From NCBI GenBank assembly GCA_947311605.1, contig CAMZLC010000093.1, forward strand, positions 1 through 16,408: a stretch of DNA of 16,408 nucleotides. The letters run 5' to 3'. Shown here one piece after another: positions 1 through 5,968 of this stretch; within the stretch, counting starts at the first letter, position 1, and the number at the start of each line of letters is the position of its first letter. The translations under genes and the position numbers were made by a program. A model generated the notes under the pieces. That model saw only the letters and a program-made list of their open reading frames with translations, did no database searches and was not told the DNA's origin. The DNA comes from an uncultured Sulfurovum sp. Lineage in GTDB: Bacteria; Campylobacterota; Campylobacteria; Campylobacterales; Sulfurovaceae.

Positions 1-156
1 ACAGCCGTAGTAGCAGCCAAAAAACAGGCATGCTATGGCTGCTATATGAAAATCAATGACAAGGCATACTCAGAGGTCATCCGTGGTGAAGAGATTGCGA
101 CCTGCCCACATTGCGGTAGGATATTGTATCTAGAGAAGGACTCAGAAGCATCTTAG
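1..156 (+). CDS. C4-type zinc-ribbon protein, 3' end only (FlgZ/HP0958-like)
   Basis: Frame 1 is open from the window edge and ends in TAG at 154-156, giving the last 51 residues of a protein. They contain two CxxC pairs (CYGC and CPHC) about 20 residues apart, followed by GRILY, the C-terminal C4 zinc-ribbon pattern of the family that includes Helicobacter HP0958 (FlgZ). Those proteins have a long N-terminal coiled coil, which here would lie outside the window. In Helicobacter the homolog supports RpoN stability and flagellin expression. As I recall, HP0958 sits next to the Kdo transferase gene (HP0957), and the same neighbour follows here, which supports the assignment. The zinc-ribbon class is clear; a flagellar role in this organism is an inference. 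Confidence 0.72.
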   Translation, partial: TAVVAAKKQACYGCYMKINDKAYSEVIRGEEIATCPHCGRILYLEKDSEAS

Positions 157-178
157 GGGATATTATCCCAAACTATGC
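157..178 (+). repeat. Small hairpin and outer arm of an inverted repeat after the zinc-ribbon gene
   Basis: Directly after the stop codon there is a perfect 5-bp hairpin, GGGAT (157-161), ATT loop, ATCCC (165-169). It has no T tract, so it is not a convincing intrinsic terminator. The overlapping 12-mer CCCAAACTATGC (167-178) is the exact reverse complement of 1408-1419, just beyond waaA. A second weak dyad, AGGAC (186-190) with GTCCT (202-206), lies between here and waaA. Confidence 0.4.
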
Positions 179-239
179 TCCAAATAGGACAGGCTTGACA
201 GGTCCTGGTGAGCGGTAGATACAGCAACAAAGGAAGCTA

Positions 240-1406
240 TTGTTTTTTTATATCTATATAGTGCTTGCTGTGCTGATCTATGCCGTTTCTCTCCCGTTGC
301 TGATCGTATTTGCGTTTAAAAAAAAATACAGAGAAGCCATTCCTGCCAGATTTTTTTTATGGAAAAATCCTCCGTTGAGAGAAAACGGTGTACTGTTTCA
401 TCTCTGTAGCTTTGGAGAGGCCAGGGCGGTAGCCCCCCTGCTTGAAGCAGTTCCTCGGGAAGATCTACGCATCACATGTATCACGCAAACCGGCTTTGGG
501 CTCATACGAGAGTATACTGACCAAAGTCGCTATTTGCCTTTTGAGCCACTGCTGTTGGCATGGTTGAGGCCGCAAAAGGCCTTGGTTGTAGTGGAGGCGG
601 AGTTGTGGTATCTTCTCTTTTTTCTGTTGAGAAGAAAAGGCGCAAAAACCCTGCTGGTCAATGCCAGGATGAGTGACCATTCGTTTCACCGCTATCAGCG
701 TTTCTCCTGGCTCTATCGAAATATTTTCAAAGAGATAGACGAGGTGTATGCGCAGACGGACAAAGACAAGGAACGGCTGCTGCTTTTGGGTGCCAGGCAG
801 GTGGTGGTTACGGGCAACATCAAGAGCTCGGTGCTACCGGCTGCTACCAAAATCTGGACAAAGCCAAATGCTGTACTTGTTGTCGCGGCAAGTACACACG
901 AAGGGGAAGAGACTTTGATACTGGAGGCATTCTCTCATTTGAAAAGAGAGGATACTGAGGCCAGGCTTGTCATTGCGCCCCGCCACCCGGAGCGCTTTGA
1001 AAGTGTAGCAAGAATGATAGATCTATTTGCGCAAGAGCATAACGTCACCTGCCAACGCTATTCGGAAAACAGCAGCATAAGCAGCGATATCATGCTGTTG
1101 GATGCACTGGGTGAATTGGTCAATCTGTATGCCATTGCAGATGTGGTGATCTTGGGTGGTGCCTTTGTGCCTGTGGGTGGACACAATGTGATCGAGGCAG
1201 CGCAGTTTGGCTGTCGTATTATTTCGGGGAAACACTATTTCAATCAGAGAGATCTCTTCTCGGCTGTTGAGGGGATTGCTCTGGTAGAGAAGGATGCGCT
1301 TTGGGAAGTATTGCTACACTATACGGAAATCAGACCCAGCAAGATACGCTACAGGGGAAGCATAGCCCCTATTATAGAGAGTTTAACCCAAATTAGGCGA
1401 TTCTAA
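240..1406 (+). CDS. waaA: Kdo transferase (3-deoxy-D-manno-octulosonic acid transferase)
   Basis: This enzyme transfers Kdo from CMP-Kdo to the lipid A precursor at the inner face of the cytoplasmic membrane, the first step of LPS core assembly. The 388-residue product has an N-terminal membrane anchor (about residues 2-27) followed by a basic patch, then a two-domain GT-B glycosyltransferase. Recognisable family segments are FHLCSFGEARAVAPLLEA near 53-70, VVEAELWYLLF near 117-127, VNARMSD near 140, and GGAFVPVGGHNVIEAA near 310-325 in the donor-binding domain. The start is TTG at 240, preceded by AAGGAA at suitable spacing, and an in-frame stop at 216-218 rules out a longer protein. The coding sequence carries an A9 run near 318 and a T8 run near 352. 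It lies between the zinc-ribbon gene and an RluA-type gene, as in Helicobacter. How many Kdo residues it adds cannot be read from the sequence. Confidence 0.93.
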   Translation: MFFYIYIVLAVLIYAVSLPLLIVFAFKKKYREAIPARFFLWKNPPLRENGVLFHLCSFGEARAVAPLLEAVPREDLRITCITQTGFGLIREYTDQSRYLPFEPLLLAWLRPQKALVVVEAELWYLLFFLLRRKGAKTLLVNARMSDHSFHRYQRFSWLYRNIFKEIDEVYAQTDKDKERLLLLGARQVVVTGNIKSSVLPAATKIWTKPNAVLVVAASTHEGEETLILEAFSHLKREDTEARLVIAPRHPERFESVARMIDLFAQEHNVTCQRYSENSSISSDIMLLDALGELVNLYAIADVVILGGAFVPVGGHNVIEAAQFGCRIISGKHYFNQRDLFSAVEGIALVEKDALWEVLLHYTEIRPSKIRYRGSIAPIIESLTQIRRF

Positions 1407-1425
1407 TGCATAGTTTGGGTTTAAA
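1382..1425 (+). other. Bulged hairpin across the waaA stop codon
   Basis: AACCCAAA (1385-1392) pairs perfectly with TTTGGGTT (1414-1421). Inside it TTAG (1393-1396) pairs with CTAA (1403-1406), which contains the waaA stop TAA. Outside it TTT (1382-1384) can pair with AAA (1423-1425) across a one-base bulge. No T tract follows, so it looks like a 3'-end or mRNA-stability structure rather than a standard terminator. Its 3' arm overlaps the 12-mer repeated in inverse at 167-178. Confidence 0.45.
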
Positions 1426-1454
1426 GCAAGCAGAAAAAGAGAAAGAGAGCAAAG

Positions 1455-2186
1455 ATGGAACAGGCCTACAAGTTATTGGCGCAAAGTAAAGAGATATCCA
1501 ACAAAAAAGCAAAAGAGCTGATCGATAGAGGTCTGGTCTTTGTCGGAGACAGGCAGCTCAAGATCGCCAGAGCTACGCTGCCTGAGGATACGATATTCCG
1601 TGTTGAGATGCCAGAAGATATTACGATACTTTATCAGGATGCACAGATGGTGGCAGTCAACAAGCCTGCAGGGCTGGACAGCTATGAAGTGCAGGATGCC
1701 ATAGAGGGGGCCGAGTTGCTGCATCGTCTGGACCGTGATACCAGCGGAGTGTTGCTGCTGGGCAAGAGTGAAGCCTATATCGAGGAGGCGATCCGGGCGT
1801 TTAAGCAGCGCAAAGTGACCAAAGAGTATGTCGCCTGGGTGGAGGGGGTGGTCTATGAAGAGATGACGATCGATACGCCGATCCATACGATCAAAAAAGG
1901 CAAAGCATTCTCCAAAATCGACGAGCGGATCGGCAAGCCTGCATATACGGTAGTCACGCCGGATGAGGTACAGGGGAAAAAGAGCAAAGTCAAGGTTGTG
2001 ATCACGACGGGTCGCACCCATCAGATCAGGGTGCATCTAGCATCCGTAGGGCACCCAGTGGTGGGAGATGCGCAATACGGCAGCAGGACACGAGCCAAGA
2101 GGACACTGCTGCATGCACGCAAGATTGCTTTGCTGGGAAAAGAGTATGTCGCACCGATCCCGGCAGATATTAAGCGCTATAAGTGA
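1455..2186 (+). CDS. RluA/RluD-family RNA pseudouridine synthase, compact form
   Basis: This enzyme isomerises uridine to pseudouridine in RNA, most likely 23S rRNA. Residues about 1-50 form an S4-like RNA-binding domain (SKEISNKKAKELIDRG). The catalytic domain follows, with VAVNKPAGLD near 67-76 and the RluA signature HRLDRDTSG at 90-98, in which Asp93 is the expected catalytic aspartate. TGRTHQIRVHLA near 188-199 and GHPVVGDAQYG just after it are the usual C-terminal family segments. At 243 residues it is much shorter than E. coli RluD (about 325), but Helicobacter HP0956 is similarly short as I recall. ATG at 1455 follows a weak purine-rich ribosome-binding site. It sits 48 bp after waaA and is probably co-transcribed with it. 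Family membership is secure; the target uridine cannot be predicted. Confidence 0.9.
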   Translation: MEQAYKLLAQSKEISNKKAKELIDRGLVFVGDRQLKIARATLPEDTIFRVEMPEDITILYQDAQMVAVNKPAGLDSYEVQDAIEGAELLHRLDRDTSGVLLLGKSEAYIEEAIRAFKQRKVTKEYVAWVEGVVYEEMTIDTPIHTIKKGKAFSKIDERIGKPAYTVVTPDEVQGKKSKVKVVITTGRTHQIRVHLASVGHPVVGDAQYGSRTRAKRTLLHARKIALLGKEYVAPIPADIKRYK

Positions 2187-2217
2187 TCTGTCCATTCAAC
2201 CTAAATAGAGATTTGGA

Positions 2218-2223
2218 TAAAAT
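2218..2223 (+). promoter_or_regulatory. Predicted -10 box of the ffh promoter
   Basis: TAAAAT lies in an AT-rich stretch 35 bp upstream of the ffh ATG. The -35 position has only a weak TTCAAC. The same GATAAAAT pattern recurs before the lipoprotein gene at 8033. Confidence 0.5.
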
Positions 2224-2257
2224 ACACAAAATATTGATAGTGAATTAGGGATAGTAT

Positions 2258-3613
2258 ATGTTCAGCAGTTTAACCGATGGATTCAAAAATGCCATAGGCA
2301 AGATCCGTTTCCATGATGACGAAAAGGCACTCAAAAAAGCCACCACCGAGCTCAAAAAATCTCTCCTCAAATCCGACGTACACCACAAGGTGGTCAAAGA
2401 GCTGATCAAAACCGTCGAAACTGAGACCAAAAAGCACGGTATCGGCAAAGACAACTTCCTGGCAGCACTGCAAAATGAATTGATACGCATTCTGACCGCC
2501 GAAGGCAATCAGGGCTTTGTTTTCTCCTCCAAGCCACCTACGGTTGTACTGATGACCGGACTGCAGGGCTCAGGCAAGACGACCACCACAGGCAAACTTG
2601 CAATGATGCTCAAAGAGCAGAAGAAAAAGAAAGTCCTGATCGCAGCGGCTGACCTCCAGCGATTGGCGGCCGTGGAGCAGCTTCGTCAGATCTGTGCAGA
2701 TATCGAAGTGGATCTGGTGGCAGACGAAGATGCTACTCCCGAAGAGATCGTCACCAGAGCCCTCCATAAAGCGGCAGAGGAGCTCTATGATGTGGTGTTG
2801 ATCGATACTGCGGGTCGCTTGGCGATCGATGAGATGCTGATGGATGAGCTGGAGCGTGTGAAAAATGTGGCTCAGCCTGATGAGATCTTCTACGTCGCAG
2901 ATGCGATGACCGGCATGGATGCGGTCAGAACCGCGACCACCTTCCAGGAGAAGATCGGCATCACCGGTGTGGTACTCTCCAAGTTTGACGGAGACAGCAA
3001 GGGGGGCGTTGCTTTGGGTATCGCTCATCAGGCAGGTGTCCCGCTGCGTTTTATCGGTAGTGGAGAGAAGATGCCTGACTTGGAGGTGTTTATCCCCGAG
3101 CGGATCACTAGCCGCCTCATGGGTGCAGGGGATATCGAAGGGTTGGCAGAGCGTACGGCTGCCGTGATCGATGAGAAAACTGCCAAACGCATGACCAGCA
3201 AGATCAAAAAAGGGCAGTTCAACTTCAATGATTTTCTCGAGCAGATGGAGCAGATGAAAAAAATGGGCTCTATGAAATCGCTCATGGGCATGATCCCTGG
3301 CATGGGCAATATGGCAAAGCAGATCGGAGAGATGGATCTGGAAAACTCCAGCGAGATGAAAGCGATCAAATCCATGGTCTCCTCCATGACAAAGAAAGAG
3401 CGTGAAAATCCGGATCTGCTGAACAATACGAGAAAACGCCGTATCGCAGCAGGTGCAGGATTGGATCAAATGCAGGTCAATCGTGTCCTCAAACAGTTTA
3501 AAAATGCTGCCAAAATGGCAAAGAAAATGTCCACCAAAGGCGGTATGAAAGAGATGCAGAAAATGATGAGTCAAATGGGTGGTCAGGGCGGTGGATTCCC
3601 GGGGATGCGATAG
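2258..3613 (+). CDS. ffh: Signal recognition particle GTPase Ffh (SRP54)
   Basis: Ffh binds hydrophobic signal sequences on ribosomes together with 4.5S RNA and delivers them to the FtsY receptor and translocon by a GTPase cycle. The 451-residue protein has the full layout: N domain about 1-90, G domain about 95-300, and methionine-rich M domain about 320-451. The P-loop is GLQGSGKTTT at 101-110, followed by AADLQRLAAVEQL, DTAGRL and SKFDGDSKGG. The M domain carries MGMIPGMGNM and a glycine-rich end. ATG at 2258 has AGGGA about 7 nt upstream. The AADLQRLAAVEQL segment differs slightly from the more common ADTYRPAA form. The gene has its own promoter and precedes the rpsP operon, as in many bacteria; the operon's separate promoter starts about 30 bp after the ffh stop. 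Confidence 0.98.
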   Translation: MFSSLTDGFKNAIGKIRFHDDEKALKKATTELKKSLLKSDVHHKVVKELIKTVETETKKHGIGKDNFLAALQNELIRILTAEGNQGFVFSSKPPTVVLMTGLQGSGKTTTTGKLAMMLKEQKKKKVLIAAADLQRLAAVEQLRQICADIEVDLVADEDATPEEIVTRALHKAAEELYDVVLIDTAGRLAIDEMLMDELERVKNVAQPDEIFYVADAMTGMDAVRTATTFQEKIGITGVVLSKFDGDSKGGVALGIAHQAGVPLRFIGSGEKMPDLEVFIPERITSRLMGAGDIEGLAERTAAVIDEKTAKRMTSKIKKGQFNFNDFLEQMEQMKKMGSMKSLMGMIPGMGNMAKQIGEMDLENSSEMKAIKSMVSSMTKKERENPDLLNNTRKRRIAAGAGLDQMQVNRVLKQFKNAAKMAKKMSTKGGMKEMQKMMSQMGGQGGGFPGMR

Positions 3614-3640
3614 GGATTGAGCCACATTTAATAAACTTTA

Positions 3641-3649
3641 TGCTAAAAT
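3641..3649 (+). promoter_or_regulatory. Extended -10 promoter of the rpsP operon
   Basis: TGCTAAAAT is a TG-extended -10 element (TG 3641-3642, TAAAAT 3644-3649). The -35 position (about 3621-3626) reads GCCACA, with no match to TTGACA. Transcription would start near 3655-3658, giving a leader of about 150 nt before rpsP. Confidence 0.62.
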
Positions 3650-3654
3650 CGCGT

Positions 3655-3808
3655 TCCAAAAGTATTGATGAGTGCTTAGTTGTTTAGCCGGCAATCTCAT
3701 TAGTGGCAGTTGTCAGTACTTACCATAGTCCTCGGCGGAAGGCTCGCACGGCAGCCGTGTTTTTGAAGGCTCATCCGTTGGGTAAAAGTAAAATACAAGG
3801 AAAACAGC
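3655..3808 (+). promoter_or_regulatory. Structured 5' leader of the rpsP operon (candidate cis-regulatory RNA)
   Basis: This non-coding leader of about 150 nt can be closed by a long-range stem: GATGAG (3667-3672) pairs with CTCATC (3770-3775), and after a small bulge CTT (3675-3677) pairs with AAG (3766-3768). Inside is a hairpin CACGG/CCGTG (3747-3751/3755-3759) followed directly by T5. GCCG (3687-3690) and CGGC (3733-3736) could pair with each other or with parts of that hairpin, so alternative folds are possible. The octamer GAAGGCTC occurs twice, at 3738-3745 and 3765-3772. I do not recognise a known riboswitch or r-protein leader class. The ribosome-binding site AAGGA (3797-3801) lies outside the closing stem. 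Confidence 0.4.
3747..3764 (+). terminator. Terminator-like hairpin inside the rpsP leader (possible attenuator)
   Basis: A 5-bp GC-rich stem, CACGG (3747-3751) with CCGTG (3755-3759), has a 3-nt CAG loop; C3752 and G3754 could form a sixth pair. It is followed directly by TTTTT (3760-3764). It resembles a short intrinsic terminator placed about 45 bp upstream of rpsP, the arrangement expected of an attenuator. The stem is short, so efficient termination is uncertain. Confidence 0.35.
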
Positions 3809-4036
3809 ATGACAATGATCAGAATGACAAGAATGGGTAGAAAAAAGAAGCCCTTTTCCAGAATCGTCGTAACAGACAGCAGAAAAAGAAGAGACAGCGG
3901 TTGGATCGAGGCGATCGGTCACTACAATCCGGTATCCGAAAATAAAGAGTTGACACTGGACGAAGAGAGATTGAACTACTGGCTCAGCGTGGGTGCTCAG
4001 ATGAGCCCGACAGTGAAAAGATTGGCAAAAAGATAA
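3809..4036 (+). CDS. rpsP: 30S ribosomal protein S16
   Basis: S16 is a small primary-binding protein of the 30S subunit that contacts the 5' domain of 16S rRNA during assembly. The 75-residue product begins MTMIRMTRMGRKKKPF and continues with RIVVTDSRKRRDSG, IEAIGHYNP and LNYWLSVGAQMSPTVKRL, all hallmarks of the family. ATG at 3809 has AAGGA 7 nt upstream; the second ATG two codons later is less likely because S16 proteins normally begin M-T/V-I-R. It is the first gene of a five-gene operon, with khpA starting 3 nt after its stop. Confidence 0.98.
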   Translation: MTMIRMTRMGRKKKPFSRIVVTDSRKRRDSGWIEAIGHYNPVSENKELTLDEERLNYWLSVGAQMSPTVKRLAKR

Positions 4037-4039
4037 ACC

Positions 4040-4282
4040 ATGGCCAAGGATTTTGTGCTTGCCTACGCCAAGATGATTGTCAAGCACCCGGAGTCTGTTT
4101 CTGTTGCCGTAGAAGCAATAGATGAGACGGCAGAGGAGATCACGATCTATGCCGATCCCGCAGATGCAGGCAAGCTGATAGGCAAAGAGGGGCGCATGAT
4201 CAATGCGATCAAGACAGTCATCTCCGGCTGCAAAGCCAAGCATGGCAAAAGCTACAGAGTGAATGTCAAGGCGTATAACTAG
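4040..4282 (+). CDS. khpA: KH-domain RNA-binding protein KhpA (YlqC family)
   Basis: The product is an 80-residue single KH domain. The RNA-binding loop is visible as GKLIGKEGRMINAIK near 44-58, with the GxxG core as GKEG. KhpA proteins bind many transcripts in the cytoplasm, and in some Gram-positive bacteria work with KhpB in cell division and small-RNA function. Position between rpsP and rimM is the standard location of this gene across many bacteria, including Campylobacter. Gaps of 3 nt to both neighbours imply tight co-translation. Regulatory targets in this lineage are unknown. Confidence 0.92.
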   Translation: MAKDFVLAYAKMIVKHPESVSVAVEAIDETAEEITIYADPADAGKLIGKEGRMINAIKTVISGCKAKHGKSYRVNVKAYN

Positions 4283-4285
4283 TCT

Positions 4286-4813
4286 ATGAATGATGAGCAG
4301 CTCTTCATCGCTCAAATAGGTCGTACCGTAGGACTGCACGGTGACCTCAAACTCCATCTCCATACCGATTTTCCAGAACAGTTTCAGGCAGGCTTGATAC
4401 TTGCGAGCAGCAAGGGGAGATTGGAAATCGCTTCTTACAATGCTGTCCGAAGTCTCATCAGCTTTGTGGGATATGGTTCCATAGAGGCTGCCAAGAAGCT
4501 TACCAATACCAAGCTCTATAGTACTCCAGAGGAGACCAAGGAAGACTGCGCTTTGGGAGAAGGTGAGTACTTCTGGTTTGATATCATAGGGTCACAGCTT
4601 TATGAAGAAGAACTGCTTTTAGGTGTCGTGGAGGATATCGACCGCATGCCAAGTGCAGATTATTTGGTGATCAAAACGGAACAGCCATTAGTCGAAACAG
4701 GGCTTGCCAAAGTGTTTCTTGTCCCCTATATCCCAAGATATATACTCTCCGTAGACGATGCATCCAAAAAGATTCACACTGCAGATGCCAAAGAGATACT
4801 GGAAGCGAGCTGA
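4286..4813 (+). CDS. rimM: 16S rRNA processing and maturation factor RimM
   Basis: RimM assists late assembly of the 30S head by binding S19. The 175-residue product has the N-terminal RimM beta-barrel, beginning FIAQIGRTVGLHGDLKLHLHT, with a well-preserved G-x-x-x-G-x-x-G core. A PRC-barrel follows from about residue 93 (YFWFDIIG, LLGVVEDIDRMPSADYLVI) and ends in VPYIPRYILSVDDASKKIH. Length is close to the family norm of 165-185. It starts 3 nt after khpA and ends 3 nt before trmD, in the conserved rpsP-rimM-trmD-rplS operon. Confidence 0.95.
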   Translation: MNDEQLFIAQIGRTVGLHGDLKLHLHTDFPEQFQAGLILASSKGRLEIASYNAVRSLISFVGYGSIEAAKKLTNTKLYSTPEETKEDCALGEGEYFWFDIIGSQLYEEELLLGVVEDIDRMPSADYLVIKTEQPLVETGLAKVFLVPYIPRYILSVDDASKKIHTADAKEILEAS

Positions 4814-4816
4814 GTA

Positions 4817-5509
4817 ATGCATTTTACTTTTGTCACGCTTTTCCCTGAGATCATCAAGGGCTATTTCTCTGATTCAATCCTGGCGCGGGCCATTGAAGAG
4901 GAGAGGATCACACTGACATACCGCAACCCCAGGAACTACACTACCAACAAACATCACAAAGTAGATGAACCTATGGTGGGGGGTGGTGCGGGAATGTTGA
5001 TGACCCCTCAGCCTCTCGATGATACGCTCAGCGCTATCCGCAAAGAATCCCCTGTCTCTCATATAGTGTTTTTGACACCAGTGGGCAAACCCTTTAGGCA
5101 AATCGATGCTAAGCGGCTGGCTGGTAAATCACATATTATACTGGTCAGTGGCCGCTATGAGGGGATCGATGAGCGTGTGATTGAGATGCATGCCGATGAG
5201 GTTTTTTCTGTGGGTGACTTTATCCTGACAGGCGGTGAGCTCCCTTCTATGATGCTTTGTGATGCCATTTCCCGTAATGTGGAGGGTGTATTGGGAAACA
5301 GTGACTCTCTGAGTATCGAGAGCTTCGAAGCGTCACTTTTGGAAGCACCTTCGTTTAGCAAGCCCCCCCTCTATCAGGAACTTCCTGTTGTTTCAGAATT
5401 TTTAAAGGGAAATCATAGTAAAATCGCAGACTTAAAAAACAAGATGGCTTTGTCGAAGACAAAGTATTTCCGACCTGACATCTATGCAAAAGCAAAGGCA
5501 AAACAATGA
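4817..5509 (+). CDS. trmD: tRNA (guanine-N1)-methyltransferase TrmD
   Basis: TrmD methylates G37 of tRNAs that have G36, using S-adenosylmethionine, and so prevents +1 frameshifting. The 230-residue product is a SPOUT enzyme with a trefoil knot. Visible segments are FVTLFPEI at the start, VDEPMVGGGAGM at 49-60, VFLTPVGKPF near 84-93, SGRYEGIDERV from 111, SVGDFILTGGE at 131-141 and SRNVEGVLG near 152-160. Aligned without gaps from Arg153 (E. coli Arg154), the position of catalytic E. coli Asp169 is Glu168 here, within IESFE. The stop overlaps the rplS start in ATGA. The family call is certain; the effect of the Asp-to-Glu change is unknown. Confidence 0.97.
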   Translation: MHFTFVTLFPEIIKGYFSDSILARAIEEERITLTYRNPRNYTTNKHHKVDEPMVGGGAGMLMTPQPLDDTLSAIRKESPVSHIVFLTPVGKPFRQIDAKRLAGKSHIILVSGRYEGIDERVIEMHADEVFSVGDFILTGGELPSMMLCDAISRNVEGVLGNSDSLSIESFEASLLEAPSFSKPPLYQELPVVSEFLKGNHSKIADLKNKMALSKTKYFRPDIYAKAKAKQ

Positions 5510-5865
5510 AAAACAAATACATAGAGAGCTTCGAGAAGGCACAACTAGAGGGAAAGACAGTACCTGAGTTTAGAGCAGGCGATACCCTGAGAGTCGCTGT
5601 CACGATCAAGGAAGGCAACAAAACAAGAGTACAGAACTACGAAGGTGTCTGCATCGCTATCAGAGGTGAGGGGACCGGCAGAACATTCAATGTCAGAAAG
5701 ATCGGTGCCAACTCTGTAGGGGTAGAGAGAATATTTCCACTCTTCTCAGAGAGTATTGACAGCATTACTGTACTGAGACGCGGTAGAGTAAGACGTGCGA
5801 AACTCTTCTACCTTAGAGACAGAAAAGGCAAAGCAGCCCGTATCAAAGAGCTCAGAAGAAAGTAA
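5506..5865 (+). CDS. rplS: 50S ribosomal protein L19
   Basis: L19 sits at the 30S-50S interface. The 119-residue product matches the family throughout: FRAGDTLRVAVTIKEG near 24-39, VQNYEGVCIAIRG near 45-57, TFNVRKIG, GVERIFPLFS, and a basic C-terminus RRGRVRRAKLFYLRDRKGKAARIK. ATG at 5506 overlaps the trmD stop by four bases, which suggests translational coupling. It is the last gene of the operon; its stop codon lies in the loop of a hairpin that probably ends the transcript. Confidence 0.98.
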   Translation: MKNKYIESFEKAQLEGKTVPEFRAGDTLRVAVTIKEGNKTRVQNYEGVCIAIRGEGTGRTFNVRKIGANSVGVERIFPLFSESIDSITVLRRGRVRRAKLFYLRDRKGKAARIKELRRK

Positions 5866-5880
5866 TCTTTCTTCTCTCTT
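5854..5880 (+). terminator. Hairpin terminator whose loop holds the rplS stop codon
   Basis: AGAAGAAAG (5854-5862) pairs perfectly with CTTTCTTCT (5867-5875) around a TAAT loop that contains the rplS stop TAA (5863-5865). A pyrimidine-rich stretch CTCTTTACTTTT follows. The 9-bp stem is only one-third GC, so it may be a weak terminator or an mRNA 3'-end structure. No other hairpin lies between rplS and the next promoter. Confidence 0.55.
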
Positions 5881-5936
5881 TACTTTTATGTACTTCCCCT
5901 ATTTTTTCAAAAATTTTCATTTTTAACCTCTCCTAC

Positions 5937-5942
5937 TATAAT
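5937..5942 (+). promoter_or_regulatory. Predicted -10 box for the membrane protein gene at 5969
   Basis: A consensus TATAAT lies about 26 bp upstream of the GTG start, after a stretch rich in alternating A and T tracts (5901-5928). There is no TTGACA-like -35 box. Confidence 0.55.
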
Positions 5943-5968
5943 AAACTATTATTTCACAAGGATATATC

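Noticed and set aside
1473..2036. Minus-strand open frame of 187 codons opposite the RluA-type gene
   Set aside because: It is a His/Asp-rich shadow of a well-supported pseudouridine synthase, with no domain or start signal.
2570..3625. Long open frame (351 codons) on the minus strand opposite ffh
   Set aside because: It is a shadow of ffh codon usage: the translation is rich in His, Leu, Cys and Asp with no recognisable domain, no ribosome-binding site, and it lies fully antisense to a certain gene.
3655..3780. The rpsP leader as a misplaced SRP RNA gene (ffs) next to ffh
   Set aside because: It contains GGAA after CGGC, but the flanking symmetric-loop sequences of SRP RNA domain IV are absent and the bases around GGAA do not form the required stem.
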